In this document: one piece after another, positions 24,301-37,576 of the stretch
How positions within the stretch are numbered: the stretch's first letter is position 1
How the letters are laid out: each line of letters begins with the position of its first letter
NCBI RefSeq assembly: GCF_019578655.1
Contig: NC_063258.1
Location: 10,730,802 to 10,794,801 of the forward strand
Reading direction: 5' to 3'
Source: Ricinus communis
Lineage: Eukaryota; Streptophyta; Magnoliopsida; Malpighiales; Euphorbiaceae
Length of the DNA: 64,000 nt
Position numbers and translations under genes: made by a program
The notes under the pieces: generated by a model
Seen by the model: only the letters and a program-made list of their open reading frames with translations
Database searches by the model: none
Told to the model about the DNA's origin: nothing

Positions 24301-24540
24301 TTGGTAAATATCCCGGTATTACGGGGTTATTTTCTAATATTTATAAATATACCCCTCTTACTGGGTTGTTTTCTCATATTGAAAAAATTACTCCTACGAG
24401 GTTGTTTTTTCAAACTCGCAATTGCACGACTTTTACGAGGTTGTTTTTCACATTCATAAATATACACATTTTACGGGGTTATTTTCTTATATTGATAAAT
24501 ATACCACTTTACGGGGTCATTTTCTCATATTAAATTTTTG
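21310..24540 (+). repeat. 1.65-kb tandem segmental duplication within the satellite
   Basis: About 21310-22960 and 22960-24540 share the same run of rare variants in the same order. Examples: CATAAATACATACG (21346 and 22987), TATGGACAAATATACCC (21744 and 23409), and the word CACGTTTTACGGTTATTTTC with a deleted GGG (22260 and 23929). Offsets are about 1640-1670 bp. Copy 2 lacks about 78 bp (two monomers) present at about 22380-22460 in copy 1. Since 1.65 kb is about four HOR units, unequal exchange or replication slippage over several units is the likely origin. Confidence 0.8.
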
Positions 24541-25565
24541 GTACCGTTATGGTGTTGTTTTCTCAAATTCATAAATATACACGGTTTACGGTGTTATATT
24601 CTTATATCGACAAATATACTTTTTTACCGGGTTATTTTCTCATATTATAAAATTAACCCATTTAAGGGATTTGTTTTCTAATACTCACAAATATATCACA
24701 ATTACGAGGTTATTTTCTATGATTGATAAATATCCCTATATTACAGGATTGTTTTCTCATATTAAAAAATTTATCCCTTCTACAAGGCTGTTTTCTGAGA
24801 CTCGCAATTATGCTACTTTTATGCCGTTATTTTCTCATATTCATAAATATACATGTTTCACGGAGTTATTTTCTTATATTGATAAATATGCCACTTTATG
24901 TAGCCGTTTTCTCATATTAAATTATTAGCACTATTATGGGGTTGTTTTCTTAAATTCATAAATATGCACTCTTTACGGGGTTATTTTCTTATATCGAAAA
25001 ATGTACCCATTTTACGGGGTTATTTTCTCATATTATAAAATTAACCCATTTAAGGGGTTGTTTATCTTATTCTCATAAATAGACCAAAATTACAGGGTTA
25101 TTTTCTACGATTGATAAATATCCCCGTATCGCGGGGTTATTTTTTCATATTAAAAAATTGACCTCTTCTACGAGGCTATTTTCTCAGACTATCAATTACA
25201 ACACTTTTATGCGGTTATTTTCTCATATTCGTAAATATACCCGTTTTACGAGGTTATTTTCTTATATTGATAAATTACTAGTTTTACGGTAGTCGTTTTC
25301 TCATATTAAATAATTAGCACTATTATGAGGTTATTTCTCAAATTTATAAATACACACGTTTTACGGGATTATTTTCTTATATTGACAAATATACCCCTTT
25401 TACGGGGTTGTTTTCTCATATTATAAAATTAAGCCATTTAAGAGGTTGTTTTCTCATACTCACAAATATACAAAAATTACTGGGTAATTTTCTCCGATTG
25501 ATAAATATCCCAAATATTACAGGGTTGTTTTCTAATATTTATAAATATACCCCTTTTACGGGGTT

Positions 25566-25964
25566 TGTGACTCCCTGGCCGAAAGAAGCGGTTCGACAAG
25601 GGCAGGAAGTGAACACCGAGGCAAATATAGGATGCCTTGACAACGAGCGGCTTTTGGCAGGCTTCTAGGATGGCAGTACTCTAAGGTATGAGGGTACATG
25701 AATGAATCGAATTGCATATCGAAATGGGGTGGGGAATGGTTGATAACATATATATAAAGAGTTGGAACTAATCACTTGAGGCCCAATTTGGTTGTTTGGC
25801 CGTGAAGTTGTAGGAACTCCAAAGATAAACGTGCTTGGTTCAAAGAAATTCTAGGATGGGGGACCTCTTGGAAAGTTCTCAAACCCGCCAAAGGGGCAAA
25901 ACCATGAGGCCAGTGAGGGCCAAAGCAGACAATATCTCATATGATCTGGTTCCCGGTCATTACA
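25566..25964 (+). repeat. TRIM 5' LTR
   Basis: 399 bp, TGTGACTCCC to GGTCATTACA. It contains a TATA-like stretch at about 25749-25759 and aligns along its whole length with 26036-26434. Confidence 0.9.
25747..25760 (+). promoter_or_regulatory. Possible TATA box in TRIM LTR
   Basis: CATATATATAAAGAG lies about 180 bp into the LTR, a plausible place for the U3 promoter. The same position in the 3' LTR reads CATATATGTAAAGAG, with the TATA core mutated. No transcription start can be shown from sequence. Confidence 0.35.
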
Positions 25965-25966
25965 AA

Positions 25967-25981
25967 TGGTATTAGAGTAGG
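25967..25981 (+). other. TRIM primer-binding site
   Basis: TGGTATTAGAGTAGG begins two bases after the 5' LTR. It resembles the plant tRNA-iMet primer site TGGTATCAGAGC with C-to-T and C-to-T changes. Confidence 0.75.
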
Positions 25982-26017
25982 ATTCCTCTAGTAGATGTGT
26001 AGTTCGAGGATGAACCA

Positions 26018-26035
26018 GGCGGAAGCTGGTGGGCA
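26018..26035 (+). other. TRIM polypurine tract
   Basis: The purine-rich stretch GGCGGAAGCTGGTGGGCA ends exactly where the 3' LTR begins (TGTGATAGCC), the expected plus-strand primer position. It is interrupted by a few pyrimidines. Confidence 0.65.
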
Positions 26036-26434
26036 TGTGATAGCCTGGCCTAGAGAAGCGGTCCGACGAGGACGGAAAGTGAACGCTGGGGCAAATATAG
26101 GATGCCTGGACAAGAAGTGGCTTCTGGCAGGCTTCTAGGATGACAACACTCTAAGGTATGGGGGTACATGAATGAGTCGAATTGCACATCGAAATGGAGT
26201 GGGGAATGGTTGATAACATATATGTAAAGAGTTGAAACTAATCACATAAAGCGCCTTTTGGTTGTTTGGCCATGGAGTTTTAGGAACTCTAAAGTTAAAT
26301 GTGCTTGGTTTAGAGAAATTCTAGGATGGGGGACCTCTTGGAAAGTTCTCGAACCCTCCAAGGGGATAAAATTGTGAGGCCAGTAAGGGGTCGAAGCGAA
26401 AAAATCTCATGTGATCTAGTTCCAGGTCGTTACA
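26036..26434 (+). repeat. TRIM 3' LTR
   Basis: 399 bp, TGTGATAGCC to GGTCGTTACA, the same length as the 5' LTR but with many substitutions. Confidence 0.9.
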
Positions 26435-29400
26435 GGGCTGTTTTCTCATATTAAAAAATTTACCCCTTCTACGAGGCTGTTTTTTCATACTTGCAATTAG
26501 ACTACTTTTACGGGGTTTTTTTTCAGATTCATAAATATATACGTTTTACGGGGTTATTTTCTTATATTGATAAATATACCACTGTTATGGAGTCTTTCTC
26601 ATATTAAATTTAGTAGCACTACAATGGGGTTATTTTCTCAAATTCATAAATATACATGTTTCATGGGGTTATTTTCTTATATTGATAAATATACCCTTTT
26701 TACAGGGTTGTTCTCTCATATTATAAAATTAACCCATTTAAGGGATTGTTTTCTCATACTCACAAATATACCAAAATTACGGAGTTATTTTCTCTGATTG
26801 ATAAATATTCCCGTATTACGGGGTTGTTTTCTCATATTAAAAGATTTACCTCTTTACTAGGTTGTTTTCTCAGACTCGCAATTACAGTACTTTTACATGG
26901 TTATTTTCTCATTTTTATAAATATACACGTTTTACGGGGTTATTTTCTTATATTGATAAATATACCACTTTTACAGGTCATTTTCTCATATTAAATTATT
27001 AGCACTATTATAGAGTTATTTTCTCATATTCATAAATATACACGTTTTACGGGATTATTTTCTTATATCGATAATTATAGCCCTTTTACGGGGTTGTTTT
27101 CTCATATTATAAAATTAACCATTTAAGGGCTTGTTTTCTAATACTCACAAATATACCACAATTATGAAGTTATTTCCCCAGATTCATAAATATCCCCGTA
27201 TTACGAGGTTTTTTCACATATTAAAAAATTTACCCCTTCTACGAGTTGTTTTCTCATATTAAAAAATTTATCCGTTCTATGAGGCTGTTTCCTCAGACTC
27301 ACAATTACACTACTTTTACGGGGTTGTTTTCTCTGATTCATAAATATACACGGGGTTATTTTCTTATATCGAAAAATATACCCCTTTTATGGAGTTGTTT
27401 TCTCATATTATAAAATTAATCAATTTAAGAGGTTGTTTTCTCATACCCACAAATACACCAAAATTACGGGGTTATTTTTTCTAATTGAAAAATATCCCCG
27501 ATTTATGGGGTTGTTTTCTCATATTAAAAAATTTACCCTTTCTAAGAGGCTGTTTTCTCAGGCTCGTAATTACACTACTTTTACAGGGTTGTTTTCTCAT
27601 ATTCATAAATATATACATTTTACGGGGTTATTGTCTGATATTTATAAATATATCAGTTTTATGGGGTCATTTTTCCATATTAAATTATTAGCACTACTAT
27701 GGGATTGTTTTCTCAAATTCATAATTATAAACATTTACGGGGTTATTTTCTTATATCGACAAATATACTCATTTAAGGAGTTGTTTTCTCATACTCATTA
27801 ATATATCACAATTACAGAGTTATTTCCTCACATTCATAAATATCCCCATATCACAGTGTTGTTTTCACATACTAAAATATTTACACCTTCTACGAGGTTA
27901 TTTTCTCATATTAAAGAATTTATCCGCTCTACGGGGCTCTTTTCTTATAGTCGCAATTGCACTATTTTTACTGGGTTGTTTTCTGAGATTCATAAATATA
28001 CATGTTTTACGATGTTATTTTCTTATATTGATACATATACCACCTTTACGGAGTCTTTTTCTCATATTATATTTTTAGCATTATTATAGGGTAGTTTTCA
28101 CAAATTCATAAATATACACATTTTACGAGGTTATTTTTTTATATTGACAAATATACCCCTTTTACGGGGTTGTTTTCTCATATTATATAATTAACCTATT
28201 TAAGGGGATGTTTTCTCATACTCGCAAATATACCAAATTATGGGGTTATTTTCTCCGATTGATAAATATCCCCGTGTTACGGGGTTGTTTTCTCATATTA
28301 AATAACTTACTCCTTTTACGAGGTTGTTTTCTTAGTGTCGCAATTACACTACTTTTATGAAGATGTTTTCTCAGATTTATAAATATACACGTTTTACGGA
28401 GTTATTCTCTTATATTGATAAATATACCACTTTTACGAGATTGTATTTTCACATTAATTATTAATACTATTATGGGGTTGTTGTCTCAAATTCATAAATT
28501 TACACGTTTTACAGAGTTATTTTCTTACATTGACAAATATACTCCTTTTACGGGGTTGTTGTCTCATATTATAAAATTGACCCATTTAAGGGGTTGTTAT
28601 CTCATACTCACAAATATGCTAGAATTACGTGGATATTTTCTCCGATTGATAAATATCCTCATATTATGGGGTTGTTTGCTAATATTTATAAATATATCTC
28701 TCTTACGGGGTTGTTTTCTCATATTAAAAAATTTATCCTTCTATGTGGCTGTGTTCTTAGACACGTAATTACACTACTTTTACGGAGTTATTTTTTTATG
28801 TAGACAAATATACCCCTTTTACCGGATTGTTTTCTTATAATATAAAATTAACCCATTTAAGGGGTTGTTTTCTCATATTCACAATTACGCGGATATTTTC
28901 TCCGATTCAAAAATATTCCCGTATTACGGGTTTGTCTCTCGAATTAAAAAATTTACCCCTTCTACGAGGCTGTTTACTCAGACTCGCAATTAAATTACTT
29001 TTACGGGGATGTTTTCTCATATTCATAAATATAAACATTTTACGGGGTTGTTTTCTCATATTCATAAATATAAATATTTTACGGGGTTATTTTCTTATAT
29101 TGATAAATATACCACTTTTACGGGCTCATTTTCCCATATTAAGTTATTAGCACTATTATGGTGTTATTTTCTCAAATTCATAAATATACACGTTTTACGG
29201 AGTTATTTTCTTATAAAATTAACCCATTTAAGGGGTTATTTTCTCATACTCACAAATATACCAAAATTATGGGGTTATTTTCTCCGATTGATAAATATCC
29301 CCGTATTAGGGGTTGTTTTCTAGTATTTATAAATATACCCATTTTACGGGGTTGTTTTCTCATATTAAAAAATTTAGCCCTACTATGAGGCTGTTCTCTT

Positions 29401-32400
29401 AGACTCGCAATTACCCTACTTTTATGTGCTTGTTTTCTGAGATTCATAAATATACACATCTTACGGGGTTATTTTCTTATATTGATAAATATACCACTTT
29501 TACAAGGTCATTTTTTCATATAAAATTATTAACACTATTATGGGGTTGTTTTTTCAAATTCATAAATTTACACGTTTTACGAAGTTATTTTCTTATATTA
29601 AAAAATATACCCCTTATATGGGGTTGTTCTCTCATATTATAAAATTAACTCATTTAGGGGTTTTTTTTCTCATACTCGCAAATATAATAAAATTACAGGA
29701 TTGTTTTCTCCGATTGATAAATATCCCCGTATTACGGGGTTGTTTGCTAATATTTATAAATATATCCCTCTTGCGGGATTATTTTCTCATATTAAAAAAT
29801 TTACCCTTCTACGAGGCTATTTTCTTATACTTGCAATCACATTACTTTTATCGGATTATTTTCTAAGATTCATAAATATACACGTTTTACGGGGTTATAT
29901 TCTTATCTTGATAAATATACCACCTTTACAGGGTCGTTTTCTCATATTAAATTATTAGCATTATTATTGGGTTGTTTCCTCAAATTCATAAATATACATG
30001 TTTTACTGGATTATTTTCTTATATTGACAAATATACCCTTTTAGCAGGGTTATTTTCTCAGATTACAAAATTAACCCATTTCAGGTGTTGTTTTCTCACA
30101 CTCACAAATATACCAAAATTACGGGGTTATTTTCTCTGATTGATAAATATCTCCGTATTACAGGGTTATTTTCTAATATTTATAAATATATCCCTCTTAT
30201 GGGTTTATTTTCCCAGATTTATAAATATACATGTTTTACAGGGTTATTTTCTTATATTGACAAATATACCCCTTTTACGGGGTTGTTTTCTCATATTATA
30301 AAATTAACCCATCTAAGGAATTATTTTCTCATACTCACAAATATACCACAATTACAAGGTTATTTTCACCGATTGATAAATATCCCGTACTACGAGGTTA
30401 TTTTCTAATATTTATAAATATACCTATTTTACGGGGTTGTTTTCTCAGATTCATACAGGGTTAATTTTAAATACTGATAAACATATCGCTTTTACGAGGT
30501 CGTTTTCTCATATTAAATTATTAGCACTATTCTGGGGTTGTTTTCTCAAATTCGTAAATATACAGATTTTACAGTATTGTTTTAGTATATTGATAAATAT
30601 ATCCTTTTTACGGGATTGTTTTCTCATATTATAAAATTAATCCATTTAAGGAGTGATTTCTCATACTCATAAATATACCAAAATTACAAGCTTATTTTCT
30701 CCAATTGATAAATATCCTCGTACTACGGGGTTATTTTCTAATATTTATAAATATATCCCTCATACGGGGTTGTTTTCTCATATTAAAAAATTTACCCTTT
30801 CTACGAGGCTGTTTTCTTAGACTCGCAATTACACTACTTTTATGTGGGTGTTTTCTCAGATTCATAAACATACACGTTTTACAGAGTTATTTTCTTATAT
30901 TGATAAATATAACACTTTTACGAGGTCGTTTTCTCATACTAAATTATCAGCATTATTATCGGGTTGTTTTCTCAAATTCATAGATATACATGGTCTACTG
31001 GATTATTTTCTTATATTGACAGATATACCCTTTTTACGGGGTTGTTTTCTCATAGCATAAAATTAACCCATTTAATATGTTGTTTTCTCATACTCATAAA
31101 TATACCAAAATTATGGGGTTATTTTTTCCTACTGATAAATATCTTCGTATTACTGGCTTATTTTCTAATATTTATAAATATATCCCTCTTACGCGTTTAT
31201 TTTCTCAGATTCATAAATATACATGTTTTACGGGATTATTTTCTTATATTGACAAATATACACATTTTACGGGGTTGTTTTCTCATATTATAAAATTAAC
31301 CCATTCAAGGGATTGTTTTCTCACACTCACAAATATACCACAATTACAGGGTTATTTTCTCCGATTGATAAATATCCCCGTACTACATGGTTATTTTCTA
31401 ATATTTATAAATAAACCCCTCTTACGGGGTTGTTTTCTCATATTAAAAAATTTACCCCTTCTACGAGGCTGTTTTCTTAGACTCGCAATTACACTACTTT
31501 TACGGGATTGTTTTCTCAGATTTATAAATATACATATTTTTCGGGGTTATATTCTTATATTTATAAATATACCACTTTTAAGGGGTCATTTTCTCATATT
31601 AAATTATTAGCACTATTATGGGGTTGTTTTCTCAAATTCATAAATATACACGTTTTACTGGGTTATTTTCTTATATTGACAACTCTTACGGGATTGTCTT
31701 CTCATATTATAAAATTTACCCCTACTGTGAGGCTGTTCTCTTAGGCTCGCAATTACAATACTTTTACAGGGTTGTTTTCTCAGATTCATAAATTTTGTTA
31801 CGGGATTATTTTCTCATATTATAAAATTAACCCATTTAAGGGGTTGTTTTCTCATACTCACAAATACACCAAAATTACACAGCTAGTTTCTCCGATTAAA
31901 AAATATCCCCGTATTATGGGGTTGTTTTCTCAAATGCATAAATATATATTTTTTATGAGATTATTTTCTTATATTGATAAATATACTATTTTTATGGGAT
32001 TGTTTTCTCATATTATAAAATTAACCCATTTAAGGTGTTATTTTATGATACTCACAAATATAACATAATTATGGGGTTATTTTCTCCGATTGATAAATAT
32101 CACCATATTATGGGCTTGTTTTATAATATTTATAAATATACCCCTCTTACAGGGTTGTTTTTTCATATTAAAAAAAATTTACCCCTACTACGATGCTATT
32201 CTCTTAGACTCGCAATTACAGTACTTTTACGGGGTTGTTTTCTCAAAATCATAAATATACATGTTTTACGGGGTTGTTTCTCAAATTATAAAATTAACAC
32301 TTGTAAGGGGTTGTTTTCTCATACTCGCAAATATACCACAATTAGGTAGATTAATAAATATCCCCTTATTACGAGGTTATTTTCTCATATTAAAAAATTT

Positions 32401-35400
32401 ACCCTTGTCGCAATTTTTTCTTTGGCATTTGCACGTTACTTTTCTACTTTGTGGTTGTTTCTCAATTCTTAAATATACATGTTATACGGAGTTATTTTCT
32501 TAAAATTGATAAATATATAACTTTTACGGGGTCATTTTCTCATATTAAATTATTAGCACTATTATGGGGTTGTTTTCTCATATTCATAAATATACACGTT
32601 TTACGGAGTTATTTTTATATATTGACAAATATACCCTTTTTTACGGGGTTGTTTTCTTATATTATAAAATTAACCCATTTAAGGGGTGTATTCTCATACT
32701 CACAAATATACCAAAATTACGGGGTTATTTTCTCCGATTGATAAATATCCCCATATTACGGGGGTTTTTTTCTAATATTTATAAATATACCCCTCATACG
32801 GGGTTGTTTTCTCATATTACAAGATTTACCCCTACTACGAGCATGTTCTCTTAGACTCGCAATTGCACTACTTTCACAGGGTTATTTACTAAGATTCATA
32901 AATATACAAGTTTTACGGGGTTATTTTCTTATGTTGATAAATATACCACTTTTACAGCGTTGTTTTCTCATATTAAATTATTAGCACTATTATGTGGTTA
33001 TTTTTTCAAATTCATAAATATACATGTTTTACAAGGTTATTTTCTTATTTTGACAAATATACCCTTTTTACGGGGTTGTTTTCTCATATTATAAAATTAA
33101 TCTATTGAATGGGTTGTTTTCTCATACTCACAAATATACCACAATTATGGGGTTATTTCATCATATTCATAAATATCACCGTATTACGGATCTATTTTCT
33201 AATATTTATAAATATACTTCTCTTACGGGGTTATTTTCTCATATTAAAAAATTTACCCCTTCTATGAGGCCGTTTTGGTGGACTCGCAATTACACTACTT
33301 TTACAGGTTTGTTTTCTCAGATTCATAAATATACACGCTTTACAAGGTTATTTTCTTATATTGATAAATATACCACTTTTACGGGATCATTTTTACATAT
33401 TATATTATTAGTACTATTTTGGAGTTGTGTTCTCAAATTCATATTGATAAATATACTCCTTTTACGAGATTATTTTCTCATATTATAAAATTAACCAAAA
33501 TAAGGGGTTCTTTTCTCTTACTCACAAATTTACCACAATTACGGGTTATTTCATTAGATTCATAAATATCATCATACTACGGGGCTGTTTTCTAATATTT
33601 ATAAATATACCCCTGTTACGGGGTTGTTTTCTCATATTAAATAATTTACCCCTTCTATGACGCTGTTTGCTTATACTCACAATTACATTACTCTTACGGG
33701 GTTGTTTTCTCCAATTCATAAATATATACGTTTTACGCGATTATTTAAATATACCACTTTTTCAGGATCGTTTTCACAAATTAAATTACTAGCACTATTA
33801 TGGATTATTTTCTTAAATTCATATATATACATGTTTTACGAGGTTATTTTTATATATTGACAAATATACCCCTTTTACGGGGTTGTTTTCTCATATTATA
33901 AAATTAACCCTTTTTAGGGGTTTTTCTTTCTCATACTCACAAATAAACCAAAATTACGAGGTTATTTTTTCTGATTAATAAATATCCCTGTATTACGGGA
34001 TTATTTTTTAATATTTATAAATATACCCCTCTTACAGGGTTGTTTACTCATATTAAAAGATTTACCCCTACTACGAGGTTGTTCTCTTAGTCTCGCAATT
34101 ACACTACTTTTACGGGGTTGTTTTCTCAGATTCATAAATATACAAGTTTTATGGGGTTATTTTTTTATATTGATAAATATACCAATTTTATGAAGTCATT
34201 TTATCATATTAAATTATTAGTACTATTATCGGGTTGTTTTGTCAAATTAATAAATATAAATGTTTTACGGGGTTATTTTCTTATGTTGACAAATGTAAAC
34301 CTTTTATGGATTTCTTTTCTAATATTTATAAATATAACCTTCTTACGGTGTTGATTTCTCATATTAAAAAATTACCCCTTCTACGAGGCTGTTTTCTCAG
34401 ACTCACAATTACACTACTTTTACAGGCTTATTTTCTCAGATTAAAAAATATACACGTTTTATGAGGTTATTTACTTATATTGATAAATATACTACTTTTA
34501 TGGGGTCGTTTTCTTATATTAAATTATTAGCACTATTATGGGGGTGTGTTCTCAAATTTATAAATATACACGTTTTACGGGATTATTTTCTTATGTAGAC
34601 ATATATACCCCTTTTACAGGGTTGTTTTCTCATATTATAAAATTAACCCATTTAAGGGGTTATTTTCTAATACTCACCGTATTACGGGGTTATTTAATCA
34701 GATTCATAAATATCACCGTATTACGGGGTTGTTTTCTAATATTTGTAAATATACTCCTTTTACGGGGTTGTTTTCTCATATTAAAAATTTTATCCATTCT
34801 ACGATTTTATTTTCTTAGACTCGCAATTACACTACTTTTACGGGGGTTCTCAGATTCAAATATATACACGTTTTAAGAACTTATTTTCTTATATTGATAA
34901 ATATACCACTTTTACGAGTCGTTTTCTCATATTAAATTATTAGCACTACTAAGGGGTTGTTTTCTCATACTCACAAATATACCACAATTACGGGGTTATT
35001 TTATCAGATTGATAAATATCCCCATATTACGAGGTTGTTTTCTAATATTTATAAATATACCCCTTTTACGGGGTTGTTTTCTCATATTAAAAAATATACC
35101 CCTTCTACGATCTTTGTTTTTTAGTCTTCGCAATTACACTATTTTTATGGGATTGTTTTCTCGGAATCATAAATATACACGTTCGGGTTATTTTCTTATA
35201 TTAACAAATATAGCACTTTTACGGTCGTTCTCTCATATTAATTTATTACTTTTCTTAGGATTGTTTCTCAAATTCATAAATATACATGTTTTACTTGATT
35301 ATTTTCTTATATTGACAAATATACCCTTTTTACGGGGTTGTTTTCTCATATTATAAAATTAACCCATTTAAGGTGTTGTTTTCTCATACTCACAAATGTA

Positions 35401-37576
35401 CCAAAATTACAGGGTTATTTTCTCCGATTGATAAATATCTCCGTATTACGGGGTTGTTTTCTAATATTTATAAATATATCCCTCTTACGATTGTTTTCAG
35501 TTCATAAATATATACATGTTTCACGGGTTATTTTTTTATATTGACAAATATACCCCTTTTACGGGGTTGTTTTCTCATATTATAAAATTAACTCATTCAA
35601 GAAGTTGCTTTTCATACTGACAAATATACCACAATTATAGGATTATTTTCTCCGATTGATAAATATCCCTGTACTACGGGGTTATTTTCTAATATTTATA
35701 AATATATTCCTCTTATGGGGTTGTTTTCCCAGATTCATAAATATACATGCTTTACGGGGTTATTTTCTTATATTGAAAAATATACCCCTTTTACGGGGTT
35801 GTTTTCTCATATTATAAAATTAACCCATTCAAGGAGTTATTTTCTTATACTCACAAATATACCATAATTACAGGGTTATTTTCTCCGATTGATAAATATC
35901 CCTGAACTACGGGGTTATTTTCTAATATTTATAAATATAACCCTCTTACGAAGTTGTTTTCTCATATTAAAATTTACCCTACATGGTTGTTTTCTTAGAC
36001 TACAATTTACTACTTTTACGTGGTTGTTTTCTGATTCATAAACATACATGTTTTACGGGGTTATTGTCTTAAATTGATAAATATACCACTTTTACGCGAT
36101 TGTTTTCTCATATTAATTTATTAGCACTATTATGGGGTTATTTTCTCAAATTCATAAATATACATATTTTATTGGATTATTTTCTTAACAAACATACCCT
36201 TTTTACAGGGTTGTTTTCTCATAGTATAAAATTAACCCATTTAATATGTTGTTTTCATACTACTTAAATATACCAAAATTACAGGGTTATTTTCTTTGAT
36301 TGATAAATATCTTTGTATTATGGGGTTGTTTTCTAATATGTAGAAATATATCCCTCTTACGGGGTTGTTTTCCAAATTCATAAATATACATGTTTTAGAG
36401 AGTTATTTTCTTATATTCACAAATATACCCCTTTTACGGGGTTGTTTTCTTATATTATAAAATTAACCCATTCAAGGAGTTGTTTTCTCATACTCACAAG
36501 TATAACACAATTACAAGGTTATTTTCCTAGATTGATAAATATCCCGTACTACAGGATTATTTTCTAATATTATAAATTTACTACTCTACAAGGTTTGTTT
36601 CTCGTATTCGTAAACATACCGTTTCGGGTTATTTCTTATATTGATAAATATACCACTTTCTGGTCGTTTCTCACATTAAATTATTAGCACTATTATGGGG
36701 TTGTTTTTCAAATTCATAAATATACATGTTTTACAGTATTATTTTCGTATATTGAATAATATATTCTTTTTACGTGATTATTTTCTCATATTATAAAATT
36801 AGTCCATTGAAGGAGTTATTTTCTCATACTCATAAATATACCACAATTACAAGGTTATTTTCTCCAATTGATAAATATCCTCGTACTACGGGGTTATTTT
36901 CTAATATCTATAAATATACCCCTCTTACGGGATTGTTTTTCATATTCATAAACATACAATTTTGCGGGGTTAATTTTAAATATTGATAGATATACCACTT
37001 TTACGAGGTTGTTTTCTCATATTAAATTATTAGCACTATCATGGGGTTGTTTTCTTAAAATCATAAATATACATGTTTTACTGTATTATTTTTGTATATT
37101 GACAAAAATATCCTTTTTACGGGATTGTTTTCTTATATTTTAAAATTAACCCCTTTAAGGTGTTGTTTTCTCATACTCACAAATTTATTAAAATTACGGG
37201 GTTATTTTCTCCGATTGATAAATATCCCCGTACTACGGTGCTATTTTCTAATATTTATAAATATACCCCTCTTACAGGGTTGTTTTCTCATATTAAAAAA
37301 TTTACCCTTACTACGAGGTTGTTCTCTTAGACCGGTAATTACACTACTTTTACGCAGTTGTTCTTTCAGATTCATAAATATACACGTTTTACGGGGTTAT
37401 TTTCTTATATTGATAACAGGGTCGTTTTCTCTTATTAAATTATTAGCACTATTGTGGGGTTGGTTTCTCAAATCCATAAATATACATGTTTTTACTAGGT
37501 CGTTTTTATATTGACAAATATACCCCTTTTATGGGGTTATTTTCTCATATTATAAAATTAACCCATTTAAGGGGTT
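26435..37576 (+). repeat. 39-bp satellite array, segment 4 (11-mer HOR)
   Basis: Uninterrupted satellite with full A-to-K units as well as units missing some monomers. Local monomer duplications occur, for example two consecutive type-G monomers at about 29003-29080. Up to about 35.1 kb the monomers are clean; after that, many short deletions and odd words appear (for example 36540-36680) relative to the matching sequence at 51.2 kb. From about 30.65 kb onward the segment is repeated at 45.42-52.29 kb. A degraded type-F monomer with extra bases lies at about 32408-32450. No gene is seen. Confidence 0.94.
30611..31036 (+). repeat. Example 11-monomer HOR unit (A to K)
   Basis: 426 bp holding all eleven types in order: ATAAAATTAATCC (A), ACTCATAAATATACC (B), CAATTGATAAATATCC (C), AATATTTATAAATATATCC (D), ATTAAAAAATTTACC (E), GACTCGCAATTACACTAC (F), AGATTCATAAACATACACG (G), ATTGATAAATATAACAC (H), CTAAATTATCAGCATTATT (I), AAATTCATAGATATACATG (J), ATTGACAGATATACCC (K). 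Each core follows a box of the GGGGTTGTTTTCTC kind; types C, H and K favour GGGGTTATTTTC. Eleven monomers of 39 bp would give 429 bp; the three missing bases are in type B. Confidence 0.9.

Larger units (their letters stand above)
16102..25565 (+). repeat. 39-bp satellite array, segment 3, mainly 10-mer HOR
   Basis: Satellite continues from the target duplication of the solo LTR. From 16.1 to about 22.7 kb the D monomer (core AATATTTATAAATATACC) is almost absent: type C (CCGATTGATAAATATCC) is followed directly by type E (ATTAAAAAATTTACC). Type-A cores near 17464, 17850, 18236, 18630 and 19014 are spaced about 384-394 bp, fitting ten monomers. Type D reappears near 22741, 24335 and 25530. Several units carry ACTACCAAATATACC in place of the usual type-B ACTCACAAATATACC. 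The longest open frame in the window outside the gap (212 codons, 16281-16919) is a repeat artefact. Confidence 0.94.
25566..26434 (+). mobile_element. TRIM (terminal-repeat retrotransposon in miniature)
   Basis: 869 bp made of two 399-bp direct repeats (25566-25964 and 26036-26434), each starting TGTGA and ending TTACA, with only 71 bp between. That spacer holds a primer-binding site next to the left repeat and a purine-rich tract next to the right one, and no coding capacity. Flanks are GGGTT on the left and GGGCT on the right, an imperfect 5-bp target duplication in satellite DNA. By eye the repeats are about 86% identical, so it is an old insertion. It depended on a partner element's proteins. 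Two solo LTRs side by side are ruled out by the PBS and PPT between the repeats. Confidence 0.9.

Noticed and set aside
25566..26434. MITE or other DNA transposon
   Set aside because: The terminal repeats are direct, not inverted, start TG and end CA, and flank a PBS and PPT, so it is a retrotransposon derivative.
26435..30600. G-quadruplex potential of the regular GGGG runs
   Set aside because: The runs are about 39 nt apart with AT-rich loops, too far for an ordinary intramolecular quadruplex.
30611..31036. CRISPR-like array (conserved box alternating with variable cores at regular spacing)
   Set aside because: The cores are not unique: the same eleven recur in fixed order every ~428 bp, there is no leader or cas gene, and the context is a plant satellite with LTR elements.
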